Positions 1 to 8,396 of a stretch of 43,334 nucleotides of DNA are shown piece by piece (the stretch's first letter is position 1; every line of letters starts with the position of its first letter). The position numbers and the translations under genes were made by a program. The DNA comes from an uncultured Pelagibacteraceae bacterium (lineage in GTDB: Bacteria; Pseudomonadota; Alphaproteobacteria; Pelagibacterales; Pelagibacteraceae). The stretch spans positions 1-43,334 of the forward strand of contig CABZCD010000002.1 of assembly GCA_902524105.1 (NCBI GenBank), in the 5' to 3' direction. The notes under the pieces are model-generated. The model did no database searches and had not been told where the DNA came from. It saw only the letters and a program-made list of their open reading frames with translations.

Positions 1-815
1 TCTGGTTGTCTTGTTCTATCTCCTATCCACACAAAGTGTGCAGATGTATCGTGATACTCTCCGGTAGTTGAGTCGACTCTTGTCATGGCTTCTTCGAATG
101 GTAGCAAAAGAGCTTCATGAGAAGTATAAAAATTAACAGTTCTTAATCTTCTATTATTATCAGAGTTTATTCCACAAGCTTGCATAAACGCTAAAGCATC
201 ACTAATTTTGTCTTCAATCTCTTTGTATTTACCTTTAGTTTTTTCTTTTATAAATCCTAAATTCCATAAATGAACTTGTCTTAAATCAGCAAAACCCCCT
301 TGAGAAAAAGCTCTTAATAAATTTAATGTTGATGCTGATTGTGAGTATGCCCTGAACAACCTTTTAGCATCTGGAACTCTAGTTTTTTCATTGAAATCTA
401 CTCCATTTATATTGTCACCTAAATAACTTGGTAATTCTTTTCCATCTTTTTTTTCTGTTGAAGCACTTCTTGGTTTAGAAAATTGCCCAGCTATTCTTCC
501 AACTTTAACGACTGGTACTGAAGCTGAAGCTGTTAAAACTAGCGACATCTGTAAAATTACTTTGAAAGTATCTCTTATATTGTCAGGATGGAATTCTGCA
601 AAACTTTCTGCACAATCTCCACCTTGAAGAAGAAAGGCTTTGCCTTCAACTACTTCTGCTAACGCTTTTTTTAAAGATCTTGTTTCTCCAGCAAAAACCA
701 GTGGTGGATACTTTTGTATTTTACTTAAAACTAAATCCAGCTCTTTCTTATCTACATAAGTAGGTAGATGTTTTGCAGGAAATTTACTCCAGCTATTTAA
801 TGTCCATTTTTTCAT
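1..815 (-). CDS. Class II 3-deoxy-7-phosphoheptulonate (DAHP) synthase, 3' part off the left edge
   Basis: Condenses phosphoenolpyruvate with erythrose 4-phosphate, the first step of the shikimate pathway. The frame is open from an ATG at 813-815 to the window edge, giving 271 codons of a family usually about 450-460 residues long, so roughly the N-terminal 60% is present. The N-terminus (MKKWTLNSWSKFPAKHLP) is typical of the plant/actinobacterial-type class II enzyme. The motif GGDCAESF, with metal-ligand candidate Cys68, and the later blocks VKVGRIAGQFSKPRS and SHEALLLPFEEAMTR all match this family and not the class I AroF/G/H enzymes. It lies 63 bp downstream of glmS on the same strand and may be cotranscribed with it. 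The family call is firm; the C-terminal half cannot be assessed. Confidence 0.93.
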   Translation of the reverse strand, partial: MKKWTLNSWSKFPAKHLPTYVDKKELDLVLSKIQKYPPLVFAGETRSLKKALAEVVEGKAFLLQGGDCAESFAEFHPDNIRDTFKVILQMSLVLTASASVPVVKVGRIAGQFSKPRSASTEKKDGKELPSYLGDNINGVDFNEKTRVPDAKRLFRAYSQSASTLNLLRAFSQGGFADLRQVHLWNLGFIKEKTKGKYKEIEDKISDALAFMQACGINSDNNRRLRTVNFYTSHEALLLPFEEAMTRVDSTTGEYHDTSAHFVWIGDRTRQP

Positions 816-878
816 ATTCAACCTGTGATATGTATATAGAGTATAGAGATTAAATTTCCAATAGTTAAATTAGAAAAT

Positions 879-2696
879 TTACTCAACAGTAACAGATTTA
901 GCCAAGTTTCTTGGTTTATCTATATCGCATTTTTTAAGTAGAGCCACATGATAAGCTAATAATTGAAGTGGTATGGTTAACAAAAAAGGATTTAAAAGTT
1001 CATCAATAAAAGGCATTTCAATTTTAAATCTTATATTTTCATTTATTACTTCATCATGTTTATCTGATATTAATAAAACCTTTCCTCCTCTTGCTATAAC
1101 TTCTTGCATATTAGAAATAGTTTTTTCAAAATATTTATCTTTTGGAGCCAAAATAATTACAGGTAAACCATCTTCAATCAAGGCTAGTGGACCATGTTTC
1201 ATTTCGCCAGCGGGATAACCTTCAGCGTGAAGATAAGACAATTCTTTCAATTTTAATGCTCCTTCTAATGCTATGGGGAATGAAGATCCTCTCCCTAAAA
1301 ACATTGATCCTTTGGCTGATAAAAAGTCTTTAGCAAATATTTGAATCAGTTCCTCGGTCTTTAATGAATTCTCAATTCCTTGAGGTAGATTTTTAAGATT
1401 TTTAATTTTTTCAATATAATTTTTATCATCAATATTTCCTCTGATTTTAGATATCTTTAAACTCATTATATACAAAACTAACATTTGACCTATAAAAGCT
1501 TTTGTTGATGCTACGCCTATTTCTGGGCCCGCATGAATAGGGACAACCCAATCAGAATTCCTAGCTATTGAGCTTTCAACTACATTAATTACAGAACAAG
1601 TTTTCATTTTATTTTTTTTAGCTATTTCTAAAGCTGCTGCTGTATCTGCTGTTTCTCCAGACTGAGACACAAATATATATAAAGTATTAGGGTTAAATCT
1701 TATCTTTCTATATCTAAATTCTGAAGCCACCTCAGTTTCTACATTTAAATCTGTTAATTCTTCTATCCAATATTTAGCAACTTGGCATGAATGATAAGCA
1801 GTACCACATCCAACAAGGAATATTTTATTAATTTTTTTTGGGTCAATAGGAAAATCGTAAAGATTTATATCATTTTTTATTTTGTCTATATATTCGTTCA
1901 AACAATTTTTAATAGTAGTTGGTTGATCAAATATTTCTTTAGACATAAAATTTTTATAATCACCTAACTTTGCTTCATTTTTGTCTTCAGATAAAACTAA
2001 TATTTTTTTATTAATTTTATTTTTAGAAGAATCAAAAAATTCAACACTATCTTTTGTTATCTTGCATATTTCTCCGTCATCCAAATAAGAAATTTTATTT
2101 GTCATAGCTTTAAGTGCATATGAGTCGGAACCTAAATAATTTTCATTATTTGAGTATCCAACAGCAAGTGGGCTGCCTCGTCTTGCTCCAATAATAATAT
2201 CAGATTGATCTTTAAATAATATTCCTAGTGCAAAACTTCCTTCAAGATGTTCTAAAGACTTTAATACTGCATCAATTGGGTTTGAGTCTTTTAAATATTT
2301 CGTTATCAATAATGTAATAACTTCAGTATCAGTTTGAGATTTAAATTTGTACCCCTCTTTTTCCAGTTTTTTTTTTAGAGAATTAGAATTTTCAATTATT
2401 CCATTATGAACCACTGAAACTATTTCAGAAGAATGTGGATGAGCATTGATTTCATTTGGTATGCCGTGAGTAGCCCATCTCACGTGGCCAATTCCTATAT
2501 TGCCTTGAGCTGGAGAATTAAATAATATTTTTTCAAGCTCTTCAACTCTTCCAGAGCATTTTTTTTCATTAAGATTTTTTTTAGAGATTGTCGCAATACC
2601 AGCGGAGTCGTATCCTCTATATTCTAATCTTTTTAAAGAATTTATAATATTTGAGGTAACAGACTTATTGCTCGCAATACCAATTATCCCGCACAT
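879..2696 (-). CDS. glmS: Glutamine--fructose-6-phosphate aminotransferase (isomerizing)
   Basis: Makes glucosamine 6-phosphate from fructose 6-phosphate and glutamine, the first committed step to UDP-GlcNAc for peptidoglycan and lipid A. The 605-residue length is normal for the family. It begins MCGIIGIA, leaving Cys2 as the N-terminal nucleophile of the class II glutaminase domain; GHVRWATHG and HNGIIEN are further glutaminase motifs. Two SIS sugar-isomerase domains follow (VGCGTAYHSC and SQSGETADT near residues 295-350; LGRGSSFPIALEGALKLKE near 465). The C-terminus ends PRNLAKSVTVE, the conserved active-site tail. Its start codon shares one base with the end of the upstream glmU-like gene, so the two are probably translated together and both serve UDP-GlcNAc supply. 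Confidence 0.97.
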   Translation of the reverse strand: MCGIIGIASNKSVTSNIINSLKRLEYRGYDSAGIATISKKNLNEKKCSGRVEELEKILFNSPAQGNIGIGHVRWATHGIPNEINAHPHSSEIVSVVHNGIIENSNSLKKKLEKEGYKFKSQTDTEVITLLITKYLKDSNPIDAVLKSLEHLEGSFALGILFKDQSDIIIGARRGSPLAVGYSNNENYLGSDSYALKAMTNKISYLDDGEICKITKDSVEFFDSSKNKINKKILVLSEDKNEAKLGDYKNFMSKEIFDQPTTIKNCLNEYIDKIKNDINLYDFPIDPKKINKIFLVGCGTAYHSCQVAKYWIEELTDLNVETEVASEFRYRKIRFNPNTLYIFVSQSGETADTAAALEIAKKNKMKTCSVINVVESSIARNSDWVVPIHAGPEIGVASTKAFIGQMLVLYIMSLKISKIRGNIDDKNYIEKIKNLKNLPQGIENSLKTEELIQIFAKDFLSAKGSMFLGRGSSFPIALEGALKLKELSYLHAEGYPAGEMKHGPLALIEDGLPVIILAPKDKYFEKTISNMQEVIARGGKVLLISDKHDEVINENIRFKIEMPFIDELLNPFLLTIPLQLLAYHVALLKKCDIDKPRNLAKSVTVE

Positions 2697-3340
2697 TATT
2701 TTTTTTTCCTTTTGTAATTTTTTTTAGTAATTTGTGGCGATCTTGTCAAAGCCAGTGAATTTTTTGTAATATTTTTAGTAATTACTGATCCTGCGCCTAC
2801 TACAGAATTTTCCTCGATTACTAATGGTGCCACTAAAGAAGAGTTAGAACCTATAAACACATTTTTTTTGATTTTAGTTTTGTTTTTTTTAATTCCGTCA
2901 TAATTACATGTGATAGTTCCTGCTCCGATATTACTATTTTCGCCAACTTCTGTATCACCTACATAGGATAAATGATTTACTTTGCTTTTAGATTTAATTT
3001 TAGAGTTTTTTGTTTCCACAAAATTACCTACCTTCGAACCTGGTAAAAAATGTGATCCAGGTCTAATTCTAGCATAAGGTCCAACAGTAACATTTCTTTC
3101 CAACTTAGCCCCCTCCAAATGGGAAAAAGATTTGATGGTAACATTGTTTCCAATTTTTACTTTTAATCCAATAACAACATATGGTTCAATTTTAACGTTT
3201 TTGCCAAATGTCGTATCTTTGGAAAGAAAAATTGTTTCTGGTGCAATTAACTCTACACCTTTGTTAAGGGCCTTTATTCTTAAATTATCTTGTTCAGATC
3301 TGAGTTTAATTGCTTTTTTAAGTTTTAATTTTACCTTCAT
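2696..3340 (-). CDS. glmU: Stand-alone GlmU-type glucosamine-1-phosphate N-acetyltransferase domain (no uridylyltransferase domain)
   Basis: Predicted to acetylate glucosamine 1-phosphate with acetyl-CoA. The 214 residues are a left-handed beta-helix of hexapeptide repeats matching only the C-terminal half of bifunctional GlmU (about 456 residues). From remembered E. coli GlmU numbering, a constant offset of 240 lines up every key residue: Arg93 (333), Lys111 (351), His123 (363), Tyr126 (366), Asn137 (377), Asn146 (386) and Lys152 (392). The acetyltransferase site therefore looks intact. The N-terminal nucleotidyltransferase domain is missing, and only 71 bp separate this start from the divergent HAD gene, so it is not hidden behind a frameshift. 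UTP-dependent activation of GlcNAc-1-P must come from another gene. Pairing with glmS supports the role. Confidence 0.88.
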   Translation of the reverse strand: MKVKLKLKKAIKLRSEQDNLRIKALNKGVELIAPETIFLSKDTTFGKNVKIEPYVVIGLKVKIGNNVTIKSFSHLEGAKLERNVTVGPYARIRPGSHFLPGSKVGNFVETKNSKIKSKSKVNHLSYVGDTEVGENSNIGAGTITCNYDGIKKNKTKIKKNVFIGSNSSLVAPLVIEENSVVGAGSVITKNITKNSLALTRSPQITKKNYKRKKK

Positions 3341-3411
3341 AAAAAGTTCTCTTTACATTAGAAATGGATTATAAATAAGTCACAAAATATTTCTTTTTAA
3401 AACTTTAAAAA

Positions 3412-4074
3412 ATGACTCAAAACCTAACCATTTTATTTGATCTAGACGGAACAATTGTTAATACTGCCCCAGATTTAATGTCTGCCCATAACCACGTAAT
3501 GAGAAAATTTGGTTTTGAAGAAAAAAAAATGAAAGATATAAAATCACTGGCTGGTAAAGGTGCATGGGTAATGATGCAAAGATCATTTAAAGAAGAAATT
3601 AAGAATGAAGAAACTAAAAAAGCAATGACTAAAGAGTTTATTGATTTTTATTCTAAAAATATTGATACGTACAGTAAGCCATTAAAAGGACTAGTTAAAT
3701 TTTTAGATTGGGCAAAAAACAAAAAAATCTCAATGGCCGTTTGCACAAATAAACAAGAGCGTTTAGCAATAGATTTATTGAGGAAATTAAATATTTACAA
3801 GTATTTTGAATATGTTGCGGGATCGGACACTTTTGCGTTTAATAAACCTGATCCTAGACATTTAACAGATGTTGTTGAAATTATTGGTGGAGATTTAAAT
3901 AAAACAATAATGATTGGTGACAGTGAAGTTGATGAGATGTCTGCTTATAATGCTAAATTACCTTTTATTTTAGTAAAAGATGGCTACACAGAAAAATCTG
4001 AAAATGAAATCAAGCATGATGCTTTAATTTCAGATTTCGTCGATTTCGAAAAAATCATAGAAAAATATTTATGA
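3412..4074 (+). CDS. gph: HAD-superfamily phosphatase, phosphoglycolate phosphatase-like
   Basis: A 220-residue haloacid-dehalogenase-type hydrolase. Motif I is FDLDGTIVNT near residues 10-19, with Asp nucleophile and acid/base Asp. Motif II is the Thr in AVCTNK near 117. The lysine of FNKPDP near 145 and the motif III/IV acids of MIGDSEVDE near 166 follow. Between motifs I and II is a helical cap of the type found in phosphoglycolate phosphatase, with the conserved SLAGKGAWVMM stretch. In that role it would detoxify 2-phosphoglycolate. HAD substrate range is hard to read from sequence, so other small sugar phosphates remain possible. Its stop overlaps the next start in an ATGA, indicating translational coupling to the LysE-type gene. 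Confidence 0.8.
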   Translation: MTQNLTILFDLDGTIVNTAPDLMSAHNHVMRKFGFEEKKMKDIKSLAGKGAWVMMQRSFKEEIKNEETKKAMTKEFIDFYSKNIDTYSKPLKGLVKFLDWAKNKKISMAVCTNKQERLAIDLLRKLNIYKYFEYVAGSDTFAFNKPDPRHLTDVVEIIGGDLNKTIMIGDSEVDEMSAYNAKLPFILVKDGYTEKSENEIKHDALISDFVDFEKIIEKYL

Positions 4075-4670
4075 TAACTTTTGCCCTGTTCTCGGCGTTA
4101 GCAACTTTTTATTTTACAATGTTTATAACCCCTGGCCCAAATAATGCTATGCTAACTGCCTCTGGATTAAAATTTGGTTTTTTTAGGACATTGCCTCACG
4201 TAATAGGAATTCCACTTGGTCATATATTCCAAATAGGGTTAACTTGTTTTGGTTTAGCAAATTTATTTTTAATTTATCCTCAGGTTCAATTTTATATGAA
4301 AATTTTATGTTTTTTATATTTACTTTACCTAGCTAAAACAATGATCGGTTCTTTTAGTATGACTCAAAAAGAAACAGGTAGACCTCTTAAATTTTATGAG
4401 GCTTCTATTTTTCAATTTGTAAATCCCAAAGCGTGGTCTATAGCTGTAACAGTAGCTTCAGGTTTTTTTCCCACCGAAGAAAATATTTTTATAGGTGTTG
4501 CATTTGTCACAATTACCGCGGCATTAATATGCTTTCCATCAATATGTGTATGGGCTTTATTTGGCAGCGGTTTAAGAAAATTTGTTACCAATTTAAGAAT
4601 CAAAAAAACAATAGAATATTTACTTGCAATTTTGTTAGTTTTAACGGGCTTGTTTATTTTGCTTAAATAA
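4071..4670 (+). CDS. LysE/RhtB-family amino-acid exporter
   Basis: A 199-residue inner-membrane protein with about six hydrophobic segments, the size and profile of LysE/RhtB translocators that export amino acids or related small molecules. The family signature near the N-terminus is FITPGPNNAMLTASGLKFGF (about residues 18-37), and the central motif NPKAWSIAV falls near 123. The start ATG lies in the stop of the preceding HAD gene (ATGA). The substrate cannot be told from sequence; members carry lysine, threonine, homoserine or other compounds. Confidence 0.85.
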   Translation: MITFALFSALATFYFTMFITPGPNNAMLTASGLKFGFFRTLPHVIGIPLGHIFQIGLTCFGLANLFLIYPQVQFYMKILCFLYLLYLAKTMIGSFSMTQKETGRPLKFYEASIFQFVNPKAWSIAVTVASGFFPTEENIFIGVAFVTITAALICFPSICVWALFGSGLRKFVTNLRIKKTIEYLLAILLVLTGLFILLK

Positions 4671-4711
4671 TCTTTGATTTTTATACTCTGCTCTAATATA
4701 AATTTTGGCAA

Positions 4712-5617
4712 ATGCACTTTACAAAAAAAACAGTGGTAGAAAAAAGATCTGACTTAATAAAAAAATTACAATCAAAAAAACTATTGAGGTTTCCTGGCGC
4801 TTACAATCCATTATGTGCAAAGTTAATTGCTGAAATTGGTTTTGATGGTGTCTACGTTTCTGGCGGAGTAATGTCAAATGACTTGGGGCTGCCGGATATA
4901 GGTCTAACATCATTGGAGCAAGTTAGCTATAGAAGCAGTCAAATAGCGAGAGTTACAGATTTGCCTACGATAGTAGATATAGATACCGGTTTTGGTGATT
5001 GTAAAAAAACAATTGAAGTTTTTGAAAATAAAGGTTTAGCTGGTTGTCATCTTGAAGATCAAGTTGCTGAAAAAAGATGTGGTCATTTAGATAACAAAGA
5101 ACTTATTTCAAAAGAGGAGATGATTAAAAAAATCCAAGAATGCGTCAAATCAAGAAAAGATAAGAATTTTTTAATAATTGCTAGAACAGATGCAAACACA
5201 GTAGAAGGACTAGATAAAACAATTGATAGAATAAAATCATATGAGAGTGCAGGTGCTGACATGATATTCCCTGAGGCTTTAAAAGATGAGAGTGATTTTG
5301 AAAAGGTAAGAAAAAATACAAATGGATTTTTATTAGCTAACATGACTGAGTTTGGTAAATCTAAACTTTTAGATAAAAAACAATTAGAAAATTTGGGTTA
5401 TAATTTGGTAATTTATCCAGTGACAACTCAAAGATTGGCTATGAAAAGTGCTGAAGATGGACTGAAATCTATTTTTAAAGACGGTCATCAGAATAATATC
5501 ATTGACAAAATGCAGACTAGAAAAAGGTTGTATGAGCTTGTAGAATATGAGAAGTACAATACGCCAGATAAAAAAAAATTACAGATTTTTCTACTGAGGG
5601 ACACGAATAATGAGTGA
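4712..5617 (+). CDS. prpB: 2-methylisocitrate lyase (PrpB-like, isocitrate lyase/PEP mutase superfamily)
   Basis: Predicted to cleave 2-methylisocitrate to pyruvate and succinate, the last step of the methylcitrate cycle that burns propionyl-CoA. The 301 residues fit PrpB. The diagnostic KRCGH motif is at 121-125, with catalytic Cys123. Metal- and substrate-binding acids are in VDIDTGFG (88-95) and HLEDQ (113-117), and IARTDA near 158 is also typical. Closely related PEP mutases and carboxy-PEP mutases lack KRCGH, which favours a lyase. It overlaps prpC by 8 bp, so the two are a translationally coupled pair. No prpD or acnD is adjacent. Confidence 0.88.
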   Translation: MHFTKKTVVEKRSDLIKKLQSKKLLRFPGAYNPLCAKLIAEIGFDGVYVSGGVMSNDLGLPDIGLTSLEQVSYRSSQIARVTDLPTIVDIDTGFGDCKKTIEVFENKGLAGCHLEDQVAEKRCGHLDNKELISKEEMIKKIQECVKSRKDKNFLIIARTDANTVEGLDKTIDRIKSYESAGADMIFPEALKDESDFEKVRKNTNGFLLANMTEFGKSKLLDKKQLENLGYNLVIYPVTTQRLAMKSAEDGLKSIFKDGHQNNIIDKMQTRKRLYELVEYEKYNTPDKKKLQIFLLRDTNNE

Positions 5618-6734
5618 AGAAATAAAAAAAGGTTTATTAGGTATAGTTGTTGACGAAACTACAATATCACACGTTGTTCCAGAATTAAGCACACTTACTT
5701 ATAGAGGTTATACCGTTCAAGAATTATGTGATAAATGTGACTTTGAGGAAGTAGCCTACTTAGTTTTACACGGAGAATTACCTAACAAAAAACAACTTAA
5801 AAAATTCATTAAAGAAGAGCGATCTGAAAGAAAGCTGTCAAAACAAATTTTAAATGATATTCAAAAAATGCCAAAGACTGCTCACCCTATGGATGTTATT
5901 AGGACCTGTGTTAGCTTAATGGCATTAGAGGATAAAGATACTAAAGATAATTCCCCAAAAGCCAACATGAGAAAAGCAATGAGAATTTTTTCTAAAGCAC
6001 CAACAGCTGTTGCAGCCTATTTTAGGTGCAGAAAAGGAAAAAAAATAATTTCTCCAGATAAAAAACTATCTTTTTCAGAAAATTTTTTTAAAATGATGTT
6101 TAATAAAGTTCCAGATAAAGAAATAGTAAGAGCATTTGATATATCTTTAATTCTTTACGCTGAGCACAGTTTTAATGTATCTACATTTACTGCTAGAACT
6201 ATCACAAGTAGTTTGTCAGATTTACATGGTGCAATTACAGGAGCTATAGCATCTTTAAAAGGTCCTTTACATGGAGGAGCTAATGAAGCTGTTATGCATA
6301 TGATGAAAGAAATAAAAAAACCTGAGAAAGCTAAAGCTTGGATTGAAAACGCATTAGCAAAGAAAAAAGTTATAATGGGATTTGGTCATAGAGTTTATAG
6401 GACTGGTGACTCAAGAGTTCCTACAATGAAACATTATATGTTTAAAGTTGCTAAACTTTTGAAAAAAGAAAAATACACTCAAATCTACGAAATTTTAGAG
6501 AAAGCAATGTTAGAGAAAAAGAATATACATCCAAACGTAGATTTTCCATGTGGTCCAACTTATTACATGATGGGAATAGATATAGACTTTTATACCCCAA
6601 TATTTGTTATGTCTCGGATAACGGGATGGTCAGCGCATATTATGGAACAGCATACTTCCAATAAACTAATAAGACCTTTATCAAAATATAAGGGTCAAGA
6701 AGTAAGAGAAGTTATGCTTCTAAACCAAAGATAA
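5610..6734 (+). CDS. prpC: Citrate synthase family enzyme, probably 2-methylcitrate synthase
   Basis: Condenses an acyl-CoA with oxaloacetate. The 374-residue length fits the short citrate/2-methylcitrate synthases rather than the longer hexameric GltA of about 430. The catalytic triad is visible: His221 in GPLHGGANE, His260 in GFGHRVYR and Asp311 in NVDFPCG. The C-terminal block SRITGWSAHIMEQ binds substrate. Sequence alone does not exclude ordinary citrate synthase activity, but coupling to prpB makes propionyl-CoA the likely acyl donor. It converges with the methyltransferase gene at 6735 with no gap, so no terminator space exists between them. Confidence 0.85.
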   Translation: MSEEIKKGLLGIVVDETTISHVVPELSTLTYRGYTVQELCDKCDFEEVAYLVLHGELPNKKQLKKFIKEERSERKLSKQILNDIQKMPKTAHPMDVIRTCVSLMALEDKDTKDNSPKANMRKAMRIFSKAPTAVAAYFRCRKGKKIISPDKKLSFSENFFKMMFNKVPDKEIVRAFDISLILYAEHSFNVSTFTARTITSSLSDLHGAITGAIASLKGPLHGGANEAVMHMMKEIKKPEKAKAWIENALAKKKVIMGFGHRVYRTGDSRVPTMKHYMFKVAKLLKKEKYTQIYEILEKAMLEKKNIHPNVDFPCGPTYYMMGIDIDFYTPIFVMSRITGWSAHIMEQHTSNKLIRPLSKYKGQEVREVMLLNQR

Positions 6735-7379
6735 TTAAAAATCGATTACGGCGAATTTTCCCTCAATAACTCTTAAAGATAAACTTTCTTTTTTTACATA
6801 ATCATCTATCGCTTTTTTAACATCTGTTATATAACTAGCATCTTGATAATCATCGCAGACAATTGTTCCCTTTTTGCCTTTCATATTTTTATAAACAATT
6901 TCTAGATCATTTAGTGTGGTTTGATAGCTATGACCACCATCGATAAAGGCAAAATCAATTTTGCGGATGTCTAATTTCTTCAGCACTTCATTTGAATTGC
7001 CTTTATGAAGATTAACCTTATCTTCAAAATCTTTTAAAAATTTTCTTACACTGCTAAGAGAATTAAGATTTTCTCTCATTATCAAATTATAATAAAGATG
7101 TTTAAAGGGGTTCGAAAATTTTTGATGTTTTATATACGTTGGTTTCTTTTCATTATTATCCTTATTTTCTTCTCCGAAAAGATCTATTCCAGTATAGGTA
7201 AAGTTTCCACGATGAATTAAATTCAAAAATTCACATATATTTCTTGATGTTACTCCGCAAAAAACACCAATTTCTAAAAAGTGATTAGGTTTTTTTTCGT
7301 TTACTAATTTAATTAATTTATTTCCCCAATTGGAGTTTAATCCAGTTTTTCGCCAATATTTTTTGAATTTGAAATTCAA
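6735..7379 (-). CDS. Class I SAM-dependent methyltransferase (Methyltransf_24/CmcI-like)
   Basis: A 214-residue Rossmann-fold protein with no membrane segment. Motif I is FLEIGVFCGVTSRN near 34-47 (SAM glycine loop). The acidic post-motif YTGIDLFGEE lies near 63-72. IDFAFIDGGHSYQTTLNDLE near 138-157 and the IVCDDY strand are typical of the Methyltransf_24 / cephalosporin hydroxylase-like group, many of which act on sugars or sit in glycan clusters. The substrate is unknown. It is 6 bp downstream of nrdB on the same strand and probably shares its transcript, though no functional link to nucleotide reduction is evident. Confidence 0.75.
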   Translation of the reverse strand: MNFKFKKYWRKTGLNSNWGNKLIKLVNEKKPNHFLEIGVFCGVTSRNICEFLNLIHRGNFTYTGIDLFGEENKDNNEKKPTYIKHQKFSNPFKHLYYNLIMRENLNSLSSVRKFLKDFEDKVNLHKGNSNEVLKKLDIRKIDFAFIDGGHSYQTTLNDLEIVYKNMKGKKGTIVCDDYQDASYITDVKKAIDDYVKKESLSLRVIEGKFAVIDF

Positions 7380-7385
7380 TAAATT

Positions 7386-8396
7386 TTAGGAAAATGCATC
7401 GACCCACGATCCTTTTGTTGAGGCTTTAGAATATTCTGTTGCTCTACCTTCAAAAAAGTTCATGTGTTCCACTGCATTAAGCATAGTATCTAACCACGTT
7501 AATGGATTTTTCTTGATGTCATAAATTGGCTCTAAGCCTAATTGAACTAAACGTCTGTTACCAATAAATCTTATATAGTCTTTTACTTCTTGTGCTGTCA
7601 AACCCTTCATTGGCCCCATTTCAAAAGCTAAATCAATAAAAGCATCCTCGTGATTAACTATTGTTCTGCAAGCTTCATAAAGCTCTTTTTTTAATTCAGG
7701 TGTCCATATTTCAGGATTTTCTTTTATAAACTCCCTAAATATTCTAATCATTGAATTACAATGTAAAGTTTCATCTCTGACTGACCAAGTTACTATTTGG
7801 CCCATACCTTTAAGTTTATTGTGTCTGGGAAAATTTAAAAGAATTGCGAAACTAGCAAATAACTGTAGTCCTTCTGTGAAGGCGCTAAAGACTGCAACTG
7901 TTTTAGCGATGTCTTCTTTTGAATTAACGTTGAAGCCTTGCATATAATCATATTTATCTTTCATTTCTTTATATTTCATGAAGGCAGAGTATTCTGACTC
8001 TGGCATACCAATTGTGTCTAATAAATGCGAATAAGCAGCTACGTGGACAGTCTCCATCGATGCGAAGGCTGTCATCATCATTAATACTTCTGTAGGTTTA
8101 AAAACACTCGTGTAATGTCTTAAATAACAATTGTTAACCTCAACATCCGCTTGTGTGAAAAATCTGAAGATTTGTGTAACCAGATTTTTTTCAGGCTGTG
8201 ACAAGTTTTTTTGCCAGTCTCTTACATCATCGCCTAGCGGAACTTCTTCAGGTAACCAATGAATTCTTTGTTGAGTTAACCATGCATCATAACACCATGG
8301 GTATCTAAATGGTTTATAAACAGGGTTTTCTACTAATAGTCCCATTTTTTTTGGTTCAATAATTTTTTTAGTATTTTCTTTTTTTGCTACTGACAT
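7386..8396 (-). CDS. nrdB: Class Ia ribonucleoside-diphosphate reductase, beta (radical) subunit
   Basis: Holds the diiron-tyrosyl radical that NrdA uses to reduce ribonucleotides. I choose the ATG at 8394-8396, not the in-frame GTG 9 bp upstream, because a strong GAGGAG ribosome site lies 8 nt before the ATG and abuts the GTG. The protein is then 336 residues. Diiron ligands and the radical site are visible: Glu115, His118 and Tyr122 in METVHVAAYSH, an Asp in TQADVEV, a helix with AFTEG, and RDETLHCNSM. With this start, the radical Tyr carries the same number as in E. coli NrdB, which supports the choice. The start lies inside the last 10 bp of nrdA, so subunit synthesis is coupled. Confidence 0.95.
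   Translation of the reverse strand: MSVAKKENTKKIIEPKKMGLLVENPVYKPFRYPWCYDAWLTQQRIHWLPEEVPLGDDVRDWQKNLSQPEKNLVTQIFRFFTQADVEVNNCYLRHYTSVFKPTEVLMMMTAFASMETVHVAAYSHLLDTIGMPESEYSAFMKYKEMKDKYDYMQGFNVNSKEDIAKTVAVFSAFTEGLQLFASFAILLNFPRHNKLKGMGQIVTWSVRDETLHCNSMIRIFREFIKENPEIWTPELKKELYEACRTIVNHEDAFIDLAFEMGPMKGLTAQEVKDYIRFIGNRRLVQLGLEPIYDIKKNPLTWLDTMLNAVEHMNFFEGRATEYSKASTKGSWVDAFS

Noticed and set aside
973-1218. Plus-strand open frame of 81 codons inside glmS
   Set aside because: It is antisense to a fully supported glmS frame, has no family resemblance and reads like a shadow frame; the same holds for other antisense frames over nrdA, mtnA and the glycosyltransferases.
3341-3411. Possible frameshifted N-terminal half of glmU upstream of the acetyltransferase domain
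   Set aside because: Only 71 bp lie before the divergent HAD gene, whose frame is well supported, so a uridylyltransferase domain of about 230 residues cannot be hidden there.
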